A stretch of DNA of 32,028 nucleotides from Paulinella micropora (taxonomy: Eukaryota > Cercozoa > Imbricatea > Euglyphida), in contig BJOX01000174.1 in NCBI GenBank assembly GCA_009731375.1, positions 211,673 to 243,700 of the forward strand. Reading direction: 5' to 3'. The notes under the pieces are model-generated. The model had not been told where the DNA came from and ran no database searches. It saw nothing but the letters and a program-made list of their open reading frames with translations. Both the position numbers and the translations under genes were made by a program. Of this stretch, positions 1 through 7,681 are shown one piece after another. Each line of letters begins with the position of its first letter. Position 1 is the first letter of the stretch.

Positions 1-262
1 CATAAAACATTATACTTGGACATACTGCACAAATATCTTATCGACAGAAGAAAGAGGAAGATTTTAATATAGATACTGAATGTGCTAGAGTATATATACG
101 ATTGGTACCGGGGCAAGTATCATTGTTGTTTTATAACGGCTAATTCGTGGGTTGATGTATCTTCATACATAACTCTAAATGAATCTTAGTCAGAAAAGAA
201 ATCAGTTCAAAGCGTATTATGTCGGAAACGAAGTTCCGCCATAAAAAACTGGGAGGGGGTAC
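1..262 (+). other. Possible 3' remnant of a copia-type element with polypurine tract
   Basis: No intact gene. The first 60 bases in frame 1 read like the C-terminal tail of a copia RNase H (HKTLYLDILHKYLID resembles the family's TKHID.RYHF.R pattern), then the frame breaks. At 251-260 there is a purine run, GGGAGGGGGT, followed after AC by TGTGGACATC at 263. A purine run directly before a TG is the normal junction between the internal region and the 3' LTR of an LTR retrotransposon. I infer that this is the end of an element lying to the left. The RNase H reading is weak because only about 20 residues are visible. Confidence 0.3.
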
Positions 263-499
263 TGTGGACATCACCCCCCGAATTATCCGGTAAAAAACTT
301 ATTTATAGATTTCGTCTGGCCGGACACGTCTGAAATGCCAATTTGATTCTGGCCTTTTGGCGGCTTTTTGTCCTTGCGTAACTGAGCTAATATAACGAGA
401 CATCATTCTCTTTTTGAGGACTGTGTTTGGTTATATTACCGACTTACTCTTCCATTGAGCTATCGTTGGGGATAGTACATTAGTACAATTCTCGGGGAC
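263..499 (+). repeat. Candidate LTR and leader in front of copia-1
   Basis: The stretch starts with TGTGG right after a polypurine-like run and precedes the first copia-1 reading frame at 500. GGTTATA at 429-435 matches the first seven bases of the copia-2 primer-binding site, so the LTR may end near 428. The base pair before it is not CA, however, and no second copy of this LTR is in the window, so the right boundary is unresolved. Confidence 0.3.
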
Positions 500-757
500 A
501 TGGTTAAAGACGCATTTCTCGATGAGGTAGCTGCTAAGCGGAAATACGGATGGGATTTAAGTCGTATGAGAGCAGCAGAGGAAGCAGATGAACCAAGAGA
601 AACGACTGAAGAAGATTCGCCAGACGTGAGTGAAGAAAGTGAGGAAGAATACAAAGAGAAAGACGCATCATCCTCATCAACATCATCACGCACAAGACGA
701 TCAGACCCAAAGAAGAAAACAGCGTCAACAAAGCACAACTACGGAGGGGAGCAGTAA
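500..757 (+). CDS. Copia-1 acidic Gag-region fragment
   Basis: An 85-residue frame starting at ATG 500. Residues 1-30 are mixed basic/acidic (MVKDAFLDEVAAKRKYGW), followed by a Glu/Ser/Asp-rich stretch and a Ser/Arg/Lys tail. In copia-2 a similar acidic-basic linker follows the zinc knuckles, so this is probably the equivalent part of Gag. The frame ends at 757, while the likely continuation is in the next frame (from about 740 in the 630-1517 reading), which implies a one-base indel near 740. It is not recognisable as a domain on its own; the role is inferred from position. Confidence 0.45.
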   Translation: MVKDAFLDEVAAKRKYGWDLSRMRAAEEADEPRETTEEDSPDVSEESEEEYKEKDASSSSTSSRTRRSDPKKKTASTKHNYGGEQ

Positions 758-1517
758 AAAGAGGGGACATAGTGGCAAAGTGATTAGCTTTGAGGATATA
801 AAGAAGCTAGCTGAGTCACTGCATACGTGCATCATGGATGAGGAGACAGGTGATGTAGTGAAGGTGAAGAGAGAGAATGGAGTGAGGGTAGCTGAGACAG
901 ACAACCTACTGACAGACGTGTTTTGGGCGATAAATAACGTGTTTTTGTCGCATGTTGCGGGTACTACACCCATAGCAAGAGAGTCAGTGAGAGAAGCACG
1001 TTTGAAAGCTGCATCAGAAGAGTCAGTGAAGAAAGAGAGAGCGATTTGGGATTGTCAGATGAGACACAGTGAAGGACACCCGAGACCCCAAAAGACGGAA
1101 TTACAGCGTTTGTTGTTTGTGATGTCGAATGGATTGAAAGACCTAACCGTGAAAGATGGGTTATGTTACGAACCGAACGGCAAGTACAGTGAGTTCTACA
1201 CAGAAATGCTATCCGTAATGGATTATGGTATTCTAGACCTAGCATGCAACCACAAAAATGCTTTTGCAGAGCAGTTAGTGGAATCTATGCCTCACTTAGC
1301 CCAGATTCACAATGAGGTAGTGGCAGAGGAATCTTTAAATGCATATTTACGCAAGTTACAATCAGAAGACGCATACCTTTTCTTTACACCAAAGACAGCA
1401 GCTAGGAAGAAGGCAGCATTTGATGCGAAGAGAAGGGAAATAGACGGAGCGTCAGAAGAAGAAGATGGTCGGAAGACCCCGGAAACACAGAGGACTCTAC
1501 GGATTCTGAACAGATGA
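630..1517 (+). CDS. Copia-1 pre-protease domain shared with copia-2
   Basis: The useful part begins near 760 (KRGHSGKVISFEDIKKLAES). Its best-conserved stretch is about 1096-1300: ELQRLL, GLKDLTVKDGL, G-K-Y-x-E-F-Y-x-E-M and LACNHKNAF. It aligns residue by residue with EIQRLV, GLKSRTVRDGL, G-E-Y-x-E-F-F-x-E-L and LATKHNNPF in copia-2. Two diverged elements keeping this pattern means that it was under selection in the lineage. It sits between the nucleocapsid-like region and the protease, where copia elements normally have little. I do not recognise the fold. The first 40 codons of this frame (His/Gln/Lys-rich) are probably a shadow of the acidic frame. The true coding frame shifts again near 1510. 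Confidence 0.6.
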   Translation: MKKVRKNTKRKTHHPHQHHHAQDDQTQRRKQRQQSTTTEGSSKKRGHSGKVISFEDIKKLAESLHTCIMDEETGDVVKVKRENGVRVAETDNLLTDVFWAINNVFLSHVAGTTPIARESVREARLKAASEESVKKERAIWDCQMRHSEGHPRPQKTELQRLLFVMSNGLKDLTVKDGLCYEPNGKYSEFYTEMLSVMDYGILDLACNHKNAFAEQLVESMPHLAQIHNEVVAEESLNAYLRKLQSEDAYLFFTPKTAARKKAAFDAKRREIDGASEEEDGRKTPETQRTLRILNR

Positions 1518-1711
1518 GAATAGAGAGATCACTTCCAATTTCGTACAGAGATTACAAAGAGGCGAGGGAAGAAGAATACGATTGGATGCACGAGGAACGA
1601 TACAACGAAGAGAGAGCTGAGAACGAAGAGAAGGAAAGAAAGGAAAGAGAGGCGAGCAAGAAAGAGAAAGAAAAGAAAAGAAGAACATGGAAGATATCAA
1701 GCATAACCTGA
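1514..1711 (+). CDS. Copia-1 charged linker between shared domain and protease
   Basis: The ATG at 1514 overlaps the stop of the previous frame (ATGA), but the same frame is open upstream with an acidic run (EDSTDSEQ). It is therefore best read as one polyprotein with a one-base indel, not as a separate gene. The content is almost entirely Glu/Lys/Arg (EEYDWMHEERYNEERAENEE then KKEKEKKRR), probably an extended charged helix. It ends just after the protease frame opens at 1687. No domain is recognised. Confidence 0.4.
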   Translation: MRIERSLPISYRDYKEAREEEYDWMHEERYNEERAENEEKERKEREASKKEKEKKRRTWKISSIT

Positions 1712-2196
1712 TGGTAGCAGAAGGAAAGGGAAAAATCAAGAAAGAGAGGATGATAGTGCAGGACAGTGGATCGTCAAGAGACATAGCTTGCACGACAGCT
1801 ATATTAAGCAACCTCTCTGATATTGCCCCAGTCAGTCTGATCACTGGAAACGGAGAAAGCGTAGTGAACCAGAAGGGAGAAGCAAGATTGACACGTGTAG
1901 ATGGGACAGGAAAGTCCGTGATGGTAAAGAAACAGATGTTGTACGACCCAAGGGTGCCTGTGAACATAGTTTCAACCGGCAGCATGGATCACTTTTACCA
2001 CAGATCTGTTATTCACCAGAACGGACAGTTGCTTATTCTAAAGCACCCCATAAGAGTGAAAGATAGTGACGTGATAGTCAGGGGGAGAATGACGCCGGGA
2101 ATGCTATACCGGTGGAACACGGAATATGACGAACCTCTTGACATTAACAAACGATTTGAGCCCAAGATTCAGGTAAAGAAATCAAAGGCGGGGTAA
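1687..2196 (+). CDS. Copia-1 aspartic protease
   Basis: A 169-residue frame with the retroviral-type aspartic protease active site at D26-S27-G28 (MIVQDSGSSRDI), corresponding to the copia consensus of a hydrophobic run plus DSGAS. The enzyme would cut the Gag-Pol polyprotein inside virus-like particles. Downstream residues (ARLTRVDG, MLYDPRVPVNIVSTGSM) fit the usual copia stretch of beta strands, in which L.VP....NL.S follows the protease. The C-terminus (VIVRGRMTPGMLYRWN) is the start of the pre-integrase linker; copia-2 has the matching IVARGRALPNHL. The frame ends at 2196 and the zinc domain resumes at 2289, so about 90 bases are out of frame or non-coding. Confidence 0.75.
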   Translation: MEDIKHNLMVAEGKGKIKKERMIVQDSGSSRDIACTTAILSNLSDIAPVSLITGNGESVVNQKGEARLTRVDGTGKSVMVKKQMLYDPRVPVNIVSTGSMDHFYHRSVIHQNGQLLILKHPIRVKDSDVIVRGRMTPGMLYRWNTEYDEPLDINKRFEPKIQVKKSKAG

Positions 2197-2288
2197 GTGG
2201 GGAGGGAACCCCCAAGGAGAGAGAAAATAAGAAAGAAGTAGCTAAAGTTTGCGAGAATAGAGAGAGTAAGGGATGTGTCTTATATGCT

Positions 2289-2693
2289 ATGTATCCAGAG
2301 AAGAGTGCAAATAAGAAGCCTGTAGACATCTACGTCATGCATCAATGCAGCGGGCATAAGGCTATAAAGAAGACCTATGCATTAGACAAGGCACTGGGCC
2401 GCAAAGTTGTCGGCAATGAAGATTTAGTTAGATATTGTGAAGCTTGTATGATGGGTACGTCTAAAGAATCGCCCAGATTTAAGAAGAATAGGATTAGGAG
2501 AGCTAGTTATGCAAGTGAGATTTTGCACGTAGATACAGCCGGACCATGGGCAGTAATGTCCATCAATGGCAAGTACTACAAGTTTTGTGTAACAGACGAT
2601 TATTCAGGTTATATATTAGACTTTTACTTAAGACACAAGAACGAGTTTGTAGAGTGTCTTAAGCAGGCAGTAGCGTGGTTTGAACGACAGTAG
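2289..2693 (+). pseudogene. Copia-1 integrase, N-terminal zinc domain and first catalytic half
   Basis: The GAG-pre-integrase HHCC zinc site is complete: H18 and H23 (HQCSGH), C50 and C53 (CEAC). The first catalytic Asp is D82 in LHVDTAGPW, followed by the typical core KYYKFCVTDDYSGYILDFYL. The frame meets TAG at 2691. The family sequence continues one frame over from 2689 (SRKVKLVTCDNEF), which supplies the second catalytic Asp, and returns to this frame near 2809. Integrase inserts the cDNA copy into the host chromosome. The two compensating indels inactivate it. Confidence 0.8.
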
Positions 2694-2750
2694 GAAGGTC
2701 AAACTTGTCACGTGTGACAACGAATTCGTTGCCCCCGTGGAAGTAATCGA

Positions 2751-3314
2751 ATGGTGGAAACCATTGCAATTTATTTGGAAAGTTTTAGCACCAGGAGACA
2801 AAGAGGAAATCCGATAGCTGAAAAAGTTAATGACATAACTGCAGGGCCAGCTAGGGCTATGCGATATGAAGCTAACCTTCCACTTAAGTTTTGGGCAGAG
2901 ATGGAACACACCGCTACCACACTACACAACATGTTGCCAGCTACAACCGGACCACGTCAAGGGATTTCAACCTTTGAGCAGTTTTTGGGTTACAAACCGG
3001 CCATTCGGCAACTGAAACCAATAGGATGTATGGGAGTAATGTATGTCGGAAAGCAAGTTGGCAAAGGAAACTATAGGGGAAAACGTGTAATGCTCTTGGG
3101 ATACGATGTTTTCAAAGAGCTTTACAGGGTTTGGGATGGCAGCAAGGTCATATCGAACGTACGCAACGTGCGTTTCAACCCCCATATAGTTGGAAAAGAT
3201 GCACACCCACCCAGAGGAGTACAATGGGACGATGAATCTGAGGGGGAGAGTAGCAATGCAGAACAGCTTGAGCAAACGGAGACAGAAAATTCAGGGGGAG
3301 TCAGAAGAGCATGA
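2751..3314 (+). pseudogene. Copia-1 integrase, C-terminal part
   Basis: Real similarity starts near 2809 (NPIAEKVNDITAGPARAM): the Glu of AEK is the third catalytic residue, 34 residues after the Asp of TCDNEF when the frames are joined. Then follow the copia integrase C-terminal features AxRYEANLPLKFWAE, the hydrophobic HNMLP, F-E-x-F-L-G-Y-K-P and the GKxVMLLGYDVFKELYRVWD block (family: GRxxxFLGY....KGYRVYD). The tail after about residue 150 is acidic and belongs to the linker before RT. The first 20 codons (before 2809) are a shadow. Coding then shifts to the overlapping frame that opens at 3190. Confidence 0.75.
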
Positions 3315-4194
3315 GGAAAAACATGGAGTTGAGGACGACACTGGTCCAGATTCCGGTCTTCCCATTGATTCTAACAAAAGCCAAGTTGTTGATCAGGACG
3401 ACGGGGTAACACCCATCGAATCGCTTAGTGCGCAGGACCCTTCAGCTAGTCACCCAAGCCGGAGATATAGGGAAGGAGAAGCGCCAAACAAGGGCCTCAC
3501 ATGGGAGCAAAGTGACAAAATCACGACAGCTAACATAGTGAGAGGGAAACGAAAAGAAAGGAACGGACGACAGCAAAGCCGGACACACAACCAGTCAACT
3601 AAAAAGGTAGTCAATGAAAACACCTCATTAGAAAATGTCAAGGTAGTTGTACCAGCGGTAGCTTTTGGTGGACTATGGGCGAAGGAAGAGTATGGAGACA
3701 GTTGGCAAGAAGCTAAACGAACCGGTAAAGTTTTGAAACCATGCGAGAAAGGTAATAGACTTAAAGTTCGCAAACAGCCCAAGCCAAGTCACTTTGTATC
3801 TTTTGATGACGGACTAGTTGAAAAGATGTTAGACAGTGAAATCAAAAAGTATAAAGTAGACCCAATCCATCCACCCGGTGAACTAGAAGACGCCAAGTCG
3901 TCTGAGGAAAGCATACTAGGAGAGGATAGTAGTGAAGTTTTACTCTACCTCACACTACGTGTGCCAAAAGAGATAGTCGACGAAGGGCTAACAGCTAAGG
4001 AGTTGAAAGAAGGCATGGATAAAGAGATAGAGGCTCTTAAGTCTTTTAACACCTATACCTGGGTAAGCCCCAAGGAAGCAAAAGAGAAGGGAGTGTCGAA
4101 GATAGTAAGATTGACATGGGTACATAAAGTCAAGCTTGATGATAAAGGACGAAAGTTTGTCAAGTCACGATTAGCTTTGAGAGGAGATATGCTA
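3190..4194 (+). CDS. Copia-1 linker and N-terminal reverse transcriptase (cut by gap/insertion)
   Basis: Coding similarity is clear from about 3640. VVVPAVAFGGLWAKEEYGDS and FDDGLVEKMLDSEIKKYK both recur in copia-2 (IPAKTFGEQWARF; FDDGVIDKILDTEIIKY), so the linker is conserved in this lineage. The RVT_2 start follows: MDKEIEALKSFNTYTWV, TWVHKVKLDDKGRKFVKSRL and ALRGDM, matching the copia E-x-x-x-L-x-x-x-x-T-W and K-x-R-L-V-A-R-G blocks. The polymerase Asp motifs are absent because the element is interrupted at 4259. Residues 40-150 are a low-complexity acidic/basic spacer. The reading beyond 4194 enters a sequence gap. Confidence 0.75.
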
Positions 4195-4264
4195 NNNNNN
4201 NNNNTTTGATGATAAAGGACGAAAGTTTGTCAAGTCACGATTAGCTTTGAGAGGAGATATGCTA
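4136..4264. other. Scaffold gap flanked by a 59-base duplicated contig end
   Basis: Bases 4136-4194 and 4206-4264 are identical and sit on either side of ten N (4195-4204). This is the signature of two contigs that overlap but were not merged, not of a biological duplication. The true locus probably has one copy and no gap, so RT runs straight into the gypsy LTR at 4260. Confidence 0.85.
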
Positions 4265-4567
4265 AAACTAAATATCCCTTTGACACTAGCCTGGTCAACT
4301 GCCACACGATGCGTTACGTCCGTAACCTGCACAAAGCCTTGAATGGCCCAAAACACACCTAAAAACAACAACCCACTATATGATACAATATTAATGAGTG
4401 TAGTTTTGAATTTCCCTTATTGAGCCATAAATTTCCCGTCACGGGAAAAACTACTAAATTTCACTGAATTTCCTTGCAAATTTTTGTTATCCTTCAAACT
4501 GTTACTATATTTGTTATAAAAGGTTCGGGTCAACGCTATTAATGTTGGAGGTTAATGAATAAGGATA
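4260..4567 (-). repeat. Gypsy 3' LTR, distal part
   Basis: AT-rich non-coding sequence between the end of copia-1 RT and copia-2. It begins (plus strand) TGCTAAAACT, the reverse complement of an LTR end TAGCA, and stops at the GGATA target site (4563-4567) where copia-2 entered. It carries no reading frame related to RT. Confidence 0.6.
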
Positions 4568-4754
4568 TGTGAGACTAACTTAATAATCTGCCGTATACTA
4601 GCTGTGTCCTACAGTAGAAACTTTATTGAGAAAAGTGCGCCAAGGGAACAGCCCGATTACATACTAGGCCGACATAAGTAATGGCTCTAACGACGCACAT
4701 TACATATGCCGGACCATACTGACTATCAGGTTAAGTATATTAATAGGACTAGCA
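4568..4754 (-). repeat. Copia-2 3' LTR (187 bp)
   Basis: On the minus strand it starts TGCTAGTCC and ends GTCTCACA, the standard TG...CA. It matches 13677-13935 along its whole length once the duplicated gap flank there is removed. It is flanked on the left by GGATA (4563-4567), one copy of the target duplication, and on the right by the polypurine tract. Confidence 0.85.
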
Positions 4755-4765
4755 CTCCCCCTCGA
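4755..4765 (-). promoter_or_regulatory. Copia-2 polypurine tract
   Basis: The minus strand reads ATCGAGGGGGAG directly before the TG of the 3' LTR. Such a purine run resists RNase H and primes plus-strand DNA synthesis in LTR retrotransposons. Position and composition both fit. Confidence 0.7.
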
Positions 4766-5078
4766 TCAAAGTAAATTATTAACTTCATTGACTGTAGTCC
4801 TAATGTATCTATTCTGTGAAAATTATAAAAACACAGACTCAAAAACATACTAACGTTACTCTTACCCTCACTCTCTCCAAGAGATTATGTAGATGGTGGC
4901 TACCAGACTTGCTGGGGCAAGTATGCATCAATTAGACTGCATACAGGGCAGCTCCCCCCAGTCAAGCTAGGCCCAGTCGACGAGAAGATGATTAGATCCT
5001 ACACACCCCCTATCCTATGTTGAGTAACATTAGATATGTGACACAGGCACAATATAGTCATAATACACATATAATATT

Positions 5079-5111
<33 letters not shown>

Positions 5112-5616
5112 GATCACATGAGCAGTCATAACATATAGAAATAAAATATATGATAATATATCATCTGTGCTGATCTATCGAAAGGTATGATTAACTTGAA
5201 CTATTAACTACTTGCCTATCCGGTGGTATGAATTTATAAATTTGACAGCGCTTCCCGTACAGAGGTATGAAATGGAAACAAAATAATATAATATATAACT
5301 ATGTCTGTAAATATTGGTGGGTCTGTACTTTCTGAGAGGAGTGAACCCAGGTCTATCGACTCTCGAGCGATGAAACACCCTTCGTCCAACCACAAACAGA
5401 GTTCTAATTTAGTCTCTTAATATTTGTTTTTATGTATATAGGTGTATAGGGATAGAAATTGGAATGGGCCGAGAGAGCGAGCTTTGCGAAAGAACGAGCT
5501 ATCCTGTCATCAATGTCTAGTCAACGCTGGGCCCGGAGCACTGGCTAATCAGTCAGCCTTGGGCCAACCACTCGCGATTGCCGGGCCCGTTACATTGTCC
5601 GTTCCGTCTGCATTGG
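4766..5616. other. Copia-2 3' untranslated region, no gene
   Basis: AT-rich sequence with a (TA)n stretch at 5080-5111 and no protein similarity that I can see on either strand. On the minus strand at 5395-5340 the sequence has a tRNA-like flavour: GGGTTCACTCC resembles an RNA polymerase III B box and lies about 30 bases past the short palindrome TCGCTCGAGAGTCGA. This could be the head of a SINE, but no acceptor stem pairs. Bases 5440-5616 are GC-richer and unassigned. Confidence 0.5.
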
Positions 5617-5618
5617 AT

Positions 5619-5670
<52 letters not shown>

Positions 5671-5688
5671 GAAGAGAGAGAGAGCGAT

Positions 5689-5719
<31 letters not shown>

Positions 5720-5939
5720 CAGAGACGCAGAGAGAGAGAGAGAGCGCGCGAGTGAGAGAGAGAAGAGAGAGATCGGATAGGATAGGATAGGATAGGATAT
5801 ATAGGATAGGATAGGATAGGACAGGTACGTAGGTAGGTACGTAGGTAGGTAGGTAGGTAGGTAGGTAGAGAGAAGGAAGGTGTGTAGCTAGGTAGAGAGA
5901 AGGCGTGTGTGTGTGTGTGTGTACGATAGATAGGTATTA

Positions 5940-6011
<72 letters not shown>
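5617..6011. repeat. Compound microsatellite (GT, GA, GATAG, GTAG, GATA)
   Basis: Successive runs: GT then GA (5617-5770), GGATA pentamers (5771-5820), GTAG tetramers (5823-5880), GT (5905-5922) and about 18 GATA units (5939-6011). The block lies between the broken RNase H of copia-2 and its 3' LTR, so it expanded within the element. Confidence 0.9.
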
Positions 6012-6044
6012 CTGTTCTGTGTAAAGAATTTTAAAAACTGTTTA

Positions 6045-6132
6045 GGGCACCTACGCCAACCCCGCGCTGCCAACCCCACCCCGCTCCGCGCGTCGGGGTG
6101 GGGTTGGCAGCGCGGGGTTGGCGTAGGTGCCC
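6045..6132. repeat. Perfect GC-rich foldback, 38-bp arms
   Basis: Arms 6045-6082 and 6095-6132 are exact reverse complements with a 12-base loop (6083-6094). The arms contain the tandem words GCCAACCCCGC and GCCAACCCCACC. It is much more GC-rich than the GATA repeat beside it. No clear target duplication is seen. It could be a small foldback transposon or a palindrome made during microsatellite repair. Confidence 0.85.
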
Positions 6133-6182
6133 CCACAGTGTGTGATAATTTCCCTGCGGGCGATTACACACTCCAAACACAT

Positions 6183-6372
6183 CTAAAAAAGTCTGCTCAG
6201 CCGGAAAGGAGATATTCGCGAGTTCTTATCCCCCGCAAAATCCGAGTCTACAAATCCATCTACTGGTTGTTCCGCGATAATCCTGTCTACATTAGCGAGA
6301 ACTGGCACATTGAACATGTCCATTCCGGGTATTGTGGGCTTCCCAATGATATCACCGATTGCGTTGGCCGCC
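6183..6372 (-). pseudogene. Copia-2 RNase H start, truncated
   Basis: Reading down from about 6372, the minus strand gives IGDIIGKPTIPGMDMF and then GFVDSDFAGDKNSRISPF. The second run matches the copia RNase H start G-Y-x-D-A-D-x-A-G-D-x-x-x-R-x-S, whose first catalytic Asp is in DSDFAG. The frame stops at TAG (6185-6183), and the remaining RNase H (Glu and other Asp blocks) is not found between here and the 3' LTR. The enzyme would degrade the RNA template during reverse transcription. The upstream link to RT needs a frame change near 6355. Confidence 0.65.
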
Positions 6373-7032
6373 GCGCAAGATTTCAGCTGAGGTTTTCAAG
6401 ATTCCTGAGTAAAGTTTAGGAACCGAGAAATTAGTTTCCAGCAACTTCCGTAAATTTCGATCTCGTCTCCTGAAAAATAGCGCTCGCGAGGTCAGTAGCC
6501 ACAAGAACATCCGATGCACCGTAGCATAAGACATCTCCGGATTAGGGACCTGGGACTTGGCCGCTATACTCAAAGGGCATATGAGGAGTGGCCTGGTATG
6601 GACAGCCAAAAATATAAGCATCCCTATCAGGCATCTAAGGTCATAGCGTAAGAGGCGATGGTCCTTCTTCAGGGGAGCGGGGTTATCAGAAGTGAACGGC
6701 GTCTTATCCGGTATCTCCTTCATATAACCCAACTCCTCTAAGATCAACAACTCATACTTACGCTGATGCAAAGCAATCCCCTTTTCCGTCTGGATGATCT
6801 GAATGTTTTTGAATGCTGTGGCCTTGCCTAGGTCTTTGCACCGGAAGCCTCTCTTTTCGAACTGTTTCACCATTCTGATGTGTCTTTCTGGGGATGCAGC
6901 GTGACAGCTATCATCAACATGAAAGGACACCAGTTGGGTAGTTTGTGGACTACTCCCATGTTTTACGAAAAAGGCTCTGTCTAACGTGAGAGGCTTGAAC
7001 TCGTGTTCAGTTATGAGCTCCCCAGACAGCAC
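6352..7032 (-). pseudogene. Copia-2 reverse transcriptase, catalytic and connection part
   Basis: A 226-residue frame of RVT_2 type. The polymerase motif is H38-V39-D40-D41 (LVSFHVDDSCHAAS), equivalent to the copia YVDD, so the Tyr is replaced by His. Downstream blocks fit copia: F-x-C-K-D-L-G-K-A-x-x-F-x-N-I-Q-I, I-A-L-H-Q-R-K-Y and L-G-M-L-I-F-L-A-V-H-T-R-P (family: GSLLYL...TRPD). Upstream, the LKKALY(G)...WY block is interrupted by TGA near 7055-7057, where the family has Gly. The C-terminal 30 residues after about 6440 run out of family similarity. Confidence 0.8.
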
Positions 7033-7079
7033 GTCGTACCAAAGACGGCCTGCCTCCGGATGTCAGTATAGGGCTTTCT

Positions 7080-7286
7080 TCAGGAGCCAGACATAGTCTG
7101 CCAATGATTCTGAAATTCGGCCGGCGGTTTGACGTATATGTCATCTGGGAGATTCGCGTGCAGGTAAGCGGTCGTGAAGTCAATCAGCCAGAAGTCTATC
7201 CCGAAAAAGGCTGCATAGGCTATCATGAGCAAATGGTCCTGTGCTGGCTGTAGGAGAGTAAGTCTTTTTAGGATTGTACTGAGCAT
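7080..7286 (-). pseudogene. Copia-2 reverse transcriptase, first Asp motif
   Basis: Carries QDHLLMIAYAAFFG and the first catalytic Asp at D36 in LIDFTTAYLHANLPDDIYVK, matching the copia D-V-x-T-A-F-L-N-G-x-L-x-E-x-I-Y-M block. The last residues (after AEFQNHW) are out of frame: the family continuation, VWLLKKALY, is in another frame, so there is a one-base indel near 7100. A second indel near 7290 separates this from the RT start. Confidence 0.75.
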
Positions 7287-7292
7287 AAGCTT

Positions 7293-7529
7293 TCAGAGGT
7301 CCCCTCTAAGGGTTATCAGGGCTTTATGGAATTCATCCGCAGTGCCTTGCTGTTTTACCGTGTCTATCCATTTTATTGGAATGATAGGTGTGTCCGACAT
7401 TTTCGCTTCGCTCACTTTTCGCCAAACAAACGCCTTTAGTTCTTTGAGCTGTTCGAATTCTTTCTGTCTAGCTTGTTTACGGTCTTTTGGTTTTGGTACT
7501 ACGGGGAATTCCGGGAATTTCTCACTCAC
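7293..7529 (-). pseudogene. Copia-2 reverse transcriptase, N-terminal part
   Basis: KEFEQLKELKAFVW, IIPIKWIDTVK and ALITLRGDL correspond residue by residue to KEIEALKSFNTYTW, IVRLTWVHKVK and RLALRGDM in copia-1. This is the start of the RVT_2 fingers. The frame ends just after RGDL, where the next block is in another frame. Confidence 0.75.
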
Positions 7530-7681
7530 GACACAATACTCCGCCCGGTTTTCCTCCCGGGCACATACCGCAACATGAGCGTTCCTCGTCCTCAGAGTCT
7601 TTCCCGCGATGATGTTTTCACTCGAAATTTCCGCCTGTTCGTGTGATCTCCATTCCGGTTTATGCGCTGCTCAATGCACCT

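Larger units (their letters stand above)
263..4259 (+). mobile_element. Copia-1: Ty1/copia retrotransposon, truncated in RT by a gypsy insertion
   Basis: In order on the plus strand: acidic Gag-like region, a domain shared with copia-2, aspartic protease, HHCC zinc domain plus integrase, a variable acidic linker, and the first part of RVT_2-type reverse transcriptase. Protease-integrase-RT is the Ty1/copia order. At 4259 the RT stops, and the gypsy LTR begins at 4260 with TGCTA. No capsid or CCHC knuckle is visible upstream of 500, unlike copia-2, so the 5' part may be deleted. Frame changes at about 740, 1510, 2689 and 2809 show that it is a dead copy. The rest of its RT, its RNase H and its 3' LTR should lie beyond the other end of the gypsy element, outside this window. 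Confidence 0.8.

Noticed and set aside
5340-5395. Functional tRNA gene on the minus strand
   Set aside because: No acceptor stem or D arm pairs; only a B-box-like word is present.
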